A program made the translations under genes and the position numbers. Shown here in pieces: positions 5,801-6,731 of a stretch of 6,731 bases of DNA. The notes beneath the pieces are model-generated. The model did no database searches, was not told the DNA's origin, and saw nothing but the letters and a program-made list of their open reading frames with translations. Within the stretch, counting starts at the first letter, position 1; every line of letters begins with the position of its first letter. The DNA comes from Deltaproteobacteria bacterium (GTDB lineage Bacteria > Desulfobacterota > Desulfobacteria > Desulfobacterales > Desulfatibacillaceae), in NCBI GenBank assembly GCA_019308705.1, contig JAFDHW010000135.1, forward strand, positions 1 through 6,731, written 5' to 3'.

Positions 5801-5973
5801 TCTTCGGCGAGATGCCCCGCACCCTGTCCGCCCGGGCCCTCACCGACACCCGTCTGTGCGTCATCACCCGCCAGGACCTTTTGGAGCTGGTGCAGGAAAG
5901 CCCGGACGTGGCCGTGCGCCTGCTGCACACCATCTGCCGCCGGCTGGCCCATCTCATGGACCGGGTCAATTGA
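2848..5973 (+). CDS. ABC exporter (permease-ATPase) with expanded NBD and C-terminal cyclic-nucleotide-binding domain
   Basis: A 1041-residue half-transporter, far longer than the usual 580-700. Residues 1-330 form a six-helix exporter permease (helices near 7-28, 48-66, 121-146, 167-187, 256-279, 297-316). The ATPase domain begins near 355. Walker A is GPSGSGKST (388-396), the Q-loop is VPQKP with Gln436, the signature is LSGGQ (770-774), Walker B is VYLLDE (790-795), the D-loop is GPLD (798-801), and the H-loop is His826. Q-loop and signature are about 334 residues apart, against roughly 55 normally. No A-loop aromatic is evident before Walker A. Residues about 900-1035 form a cyclic-nucleotide-binding domain with GEMALFGEMPRT (981-992), retaining the Glu and Arg that contact the nucleotide in this family. 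There is no N-terminal C39 domain. ATG 2848 was chosen because the frame upstream has non-native codon use and lies across hairpins and the promoter; its Shine-Dalgarno sequence is weak. It probably works as a homodimer. The exported substrate is unknown. Confidence 0.88.
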   Translation: MPRTRPYLVVLWFIGLVSIPMSMVPAQVFNYLTGVLQGPRLPGFSAIWPIILLYLLCRAGIAFLDMVRTMVTGEYLEESVRGYTMSVFSRMLRVSPDFFRRHDPARIANRVLSDTRAVQSFWLSLLVNVPVSVLGLFAYAYVLFFGLSAETPVVGAFLGTHTQHGSWLLGGLILFLAPIQSYFVLFDKKIQSMNREAALAGDRLVSAAHETVAGVSEIRGHDAFDYAMDRVGKAFEGFKESRVRVSRLSAFFKGAGPMINALVNCILLAIGARLCIGAVRVEAVGLSISAIRWQDYLGFAFMAMTVHAYIGSLMRFYLRWRMTRETIRRVDEYAKAPLVFFPDPEALEAEAAGGISFEDVEVTTALKNRILSDLAVMIPSGGRVGFAGPSGSGKSTALNLVVREIEPTSGTLKVGGVPIQEVNHPSLAREVAMVPQKPVLFDMSIRDNILLSLRRPGQRQVKDTGWAVDASRLPGIEKPEDMDRLLLRVTGDVALVQDLVKKALDHPFPRNRLETSPLARDVRALSREITQALSRTPDKVVFFDRAAYFEEGTLLENLLFGRPVNGRQANLGPSPMVERIHELLAGSHLTGRLLDLGRWRFMRDRNAGRLVQLQSPRLFALLTRLSRMGLDPSHMADALHSDKWEEVKASLKQEHKLVLLEVALETSAAVAASFFFGDEDFILRVLLAREAVVADPKVRSLGVAPFGPGGLEAGLSLRDALVNGRPNSRVRGAAEHVDQVVEAVLAEYGLTGELVLAGLESPAGPGGRNLSGGQMMKVCLARALVKQPSVYLLDEVTGPLDERSQAKVLSTIRKLPPESTVVMVSHRMAAISQCDRIMVFDRGRVVQEGTYEKLCSEPGLFRTLAVGGQAHGPESAGPEATAVPVEEKGAAAISDQSAQLRRAIALSPTFAGLDASQIALLEHLAKPTGVSAQTLLFSRGDEGHEMFIILEGQVEFFLEKEVDGEMEKEVIDTFGPGQAFGEMALFGEMPRTLSARALTDTRLCVITRQDLLELVQESPDVAVRLLHTICRRLAHLMDRVN
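4201..5142 (+). other. Large insertion in the ABC ATPase domain with repeated Q-loop-adjacent segments
   Basis: This covers residues about 452-765 of the exporter, between the Q-loop and the LSGGQ signature, where a normal exporter has only a short helical subdomain. The segment following the Q-loop, MSIRDNILL...RP (443-456), seems to recur as GTLLENLLFGRP (552-563) and LSLRDALVNGRP (715-726). The second copy is preceded by VVFFDRAAYF, similar in layout to MVPQKPVLF, with Asp544 where Gln436 would be. The intervening sequence is rich in Leu, Arg and charged residues and looks helical. The frame stays open with normal codon use, so this is not a sequencing artefact or mobile insertion. I recognise no separate domain in it. 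Confidence 0.6.
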
Positions 5974-6731
5974 ACGGCGGGCTGAACAGGGTGGGCGTTT
6001 TCGCCCCGGCCGGAGACCCGGAGGCCCGGGCCGTTCGGGCCGCCCTGGGGGACCTGGGCGCGGCCTGCTTGTTCCTGGACACGGAAGCCATTCCCCCTGT
6101 GGCATGGGACGGCCGGGCCGTCCGCATGGGCGGTGAAGACCTGGCCTCCTTAGACGTTGTCTGGGTGCGGGGGTTTTCCGGCGGCGTGCCCGTGGCCCCG
6201 GCCCCGGCCCTTTGCCGGGACTTCACCCTGTGGCAGGCGGATTGGCCCCTGGCCGTGCAGCGGCAGGGCTTCTTCCTGTCCCTGTTCACGGAGCTTTCCC
6301 GCCGGGGCGTGGAAGTGGTGAACACGCCCGAGACCCTGGAGAGCGCCTTTTGCCTGCCCCTTCTCCTGGAGCGGGTGCGCGGGGCCGGGCTTTTTGTGCC
6401 GCCCATGCTGGTGACCAACCGGGAGGAGCACGCCCGGGCGTTCCTGGGCGGGGCAAAGCACGGGTGTGCGTGGCGGCCCGCAACGGGCCGGGCGCCCTGG
6501 CAGCGGGTTTCCGAACCGCAGATCAAGCACCTGTTCGCCCCCGGCGCGCCGCCCGTGTGGCTGGCCCATGTGCGGCCCGGGCCGCATTTGCGGGCCTGGC
6601 TGTACAAAGGCCGGCCCCTTGCCGTGCTGGGATACAAGCCCGCCCACCCCGGCCCGCCGGAGCGGCTGGAGATCTTGTACGAGGAAACCTCCCACGGCCT
6701 GGAAGAGGAGTTTTCGCGCCTGTACCGGGCT
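5970..6731 (+). CDS. RimK/ATP-grasp-fold-like protein, 3' truncated by the window edge
   Basis: The frame is open for 254 codons to the window end, with no stop. It begins at TTG 5970, which overlaps the exporter's TGA as TTGA; GTG 5991 is an alternative that gives a start directly at VGVFAPAG. Residues 7-37 look like an alpha/beta pre-ATP-grasp lobe (RVGVFAPAGDPEARAVRAAL, then LFLD), and DVVWVRG (62-68) fits the same lobe. VVNTPETLESAF (116-127), GAGLFVPPMLVTN (138-150) and VWLAHVRPGPHLRAWLYKGRPLAV (two stretches, 196-219) follow the order of RimK-like ATP-grasp ligases. Positions that normally hold the ATP-binding lysines appear to be Leu129 and Arg169 (AWRPATG), so activity may be altered or lost. 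The four-base overlap implies co-translation with the exporter. Identification is from pattern recall, and the C-terminal catalytic part is not visible. Confidence 0.58.
   Translation, partial: MNGGLNRVGVFAPAGDPEARAVRAALGDLGAACLFLDTEAIPPVAWDGRAVRMGGEDLASLDVVWVRGFSGGVPVAPAPALCRDFTLWQADWPLAVQRQGFFLSLFTELSRRGVEVVNTPETLESAFCLPLLLERVRGAGLFVPPMLVTNREEHARAFLGGAKHGCAWRPATGRAPWQRVSEPQIKHLFAPGAPPVWLAHVRPGPHLRAWLYKGRPLAVLGYKPAHPGPPERLEILYEETSHGLEEEFSRLYRA

Noticed and set aside
4624..6105. Minus-strand 493-codon frame
   Set aside because: It is antisense to the exporter, whose motifs are clear, and its His/Gly/Gln-rich composition shows no recognisable domain.

Overview
The window is high-GC bacterial DNA with dense coding. 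The gene families (a split PA2778/PA2779-type peptidase operon and a cyclic-nucleotide-domain ABC exporter) and the codon style suggest a Gram-negative proteobacterium. Desulfobacterota/Desulfovibrio-like is my best guess, but no marker gene in the window fixes the taxon. I recognise no rRNA, tRNA, insertion sequence or CRISPR array.

Layout: (1) 1-206 is an AT-rich non-coding region. It carries a promoter-like pair and two inverted near-identical copies of a palindromic 17-mer. A purine-rich Shine-Dalgarno sequence on the minus strand at the very left edge suggests a divergent gene just outside the window. (2) 207-1025 (+) encodes a lysophospholipid/MGAT-like acyltransferase. (3) 1036-2454 (-) is a compact three-gene operon read right to left: a PA2779-like (DUF6627) small exported protein with a C-terminal membrane helix, a C39-like cysteine peptidase with a lipoprotein-like leader, and a TPR lipoprotein overlapping it by ATGA. 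(4) 2455-2847 is a roughly 390-base divergent intergenic region with three perfect hairpins, an operator-like dyad and a candidate rightward promoter. (5) 2848-5973 (+) encodes a 1041-residue ABC exporter half-transporter with its own permease domain, a highly expanded nucleotide-binding domain and a C-terminal cyclic-nucleotide-binding domain. (6) 5970-6731 (+) is the start of a gene overlapping the exporter by 4 bases. It looks like a RimK/ATP-grasp-fold protein and runs off the window.

How the genes may work together: the minus-strand operon places three envelope proteins side by side (a predicted membrane-anchored exported protein, a papain-fold peptidase and a TPR lipoprotein), which fits a small periplasmic or outer-membrane processing module. 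The divergent pair couples an exporter that may sense a second messenger to an ATP-grasp-like protein. Whether the two divergent units form one functional system (peptide modification, export and processing) is a hypothesis only. The most unusual item is the nucleotide-binding domain of the exporter: about 334 residues separate the Q-loop from the LSGGQ signature, and the segment after the Q-loop appears three times.
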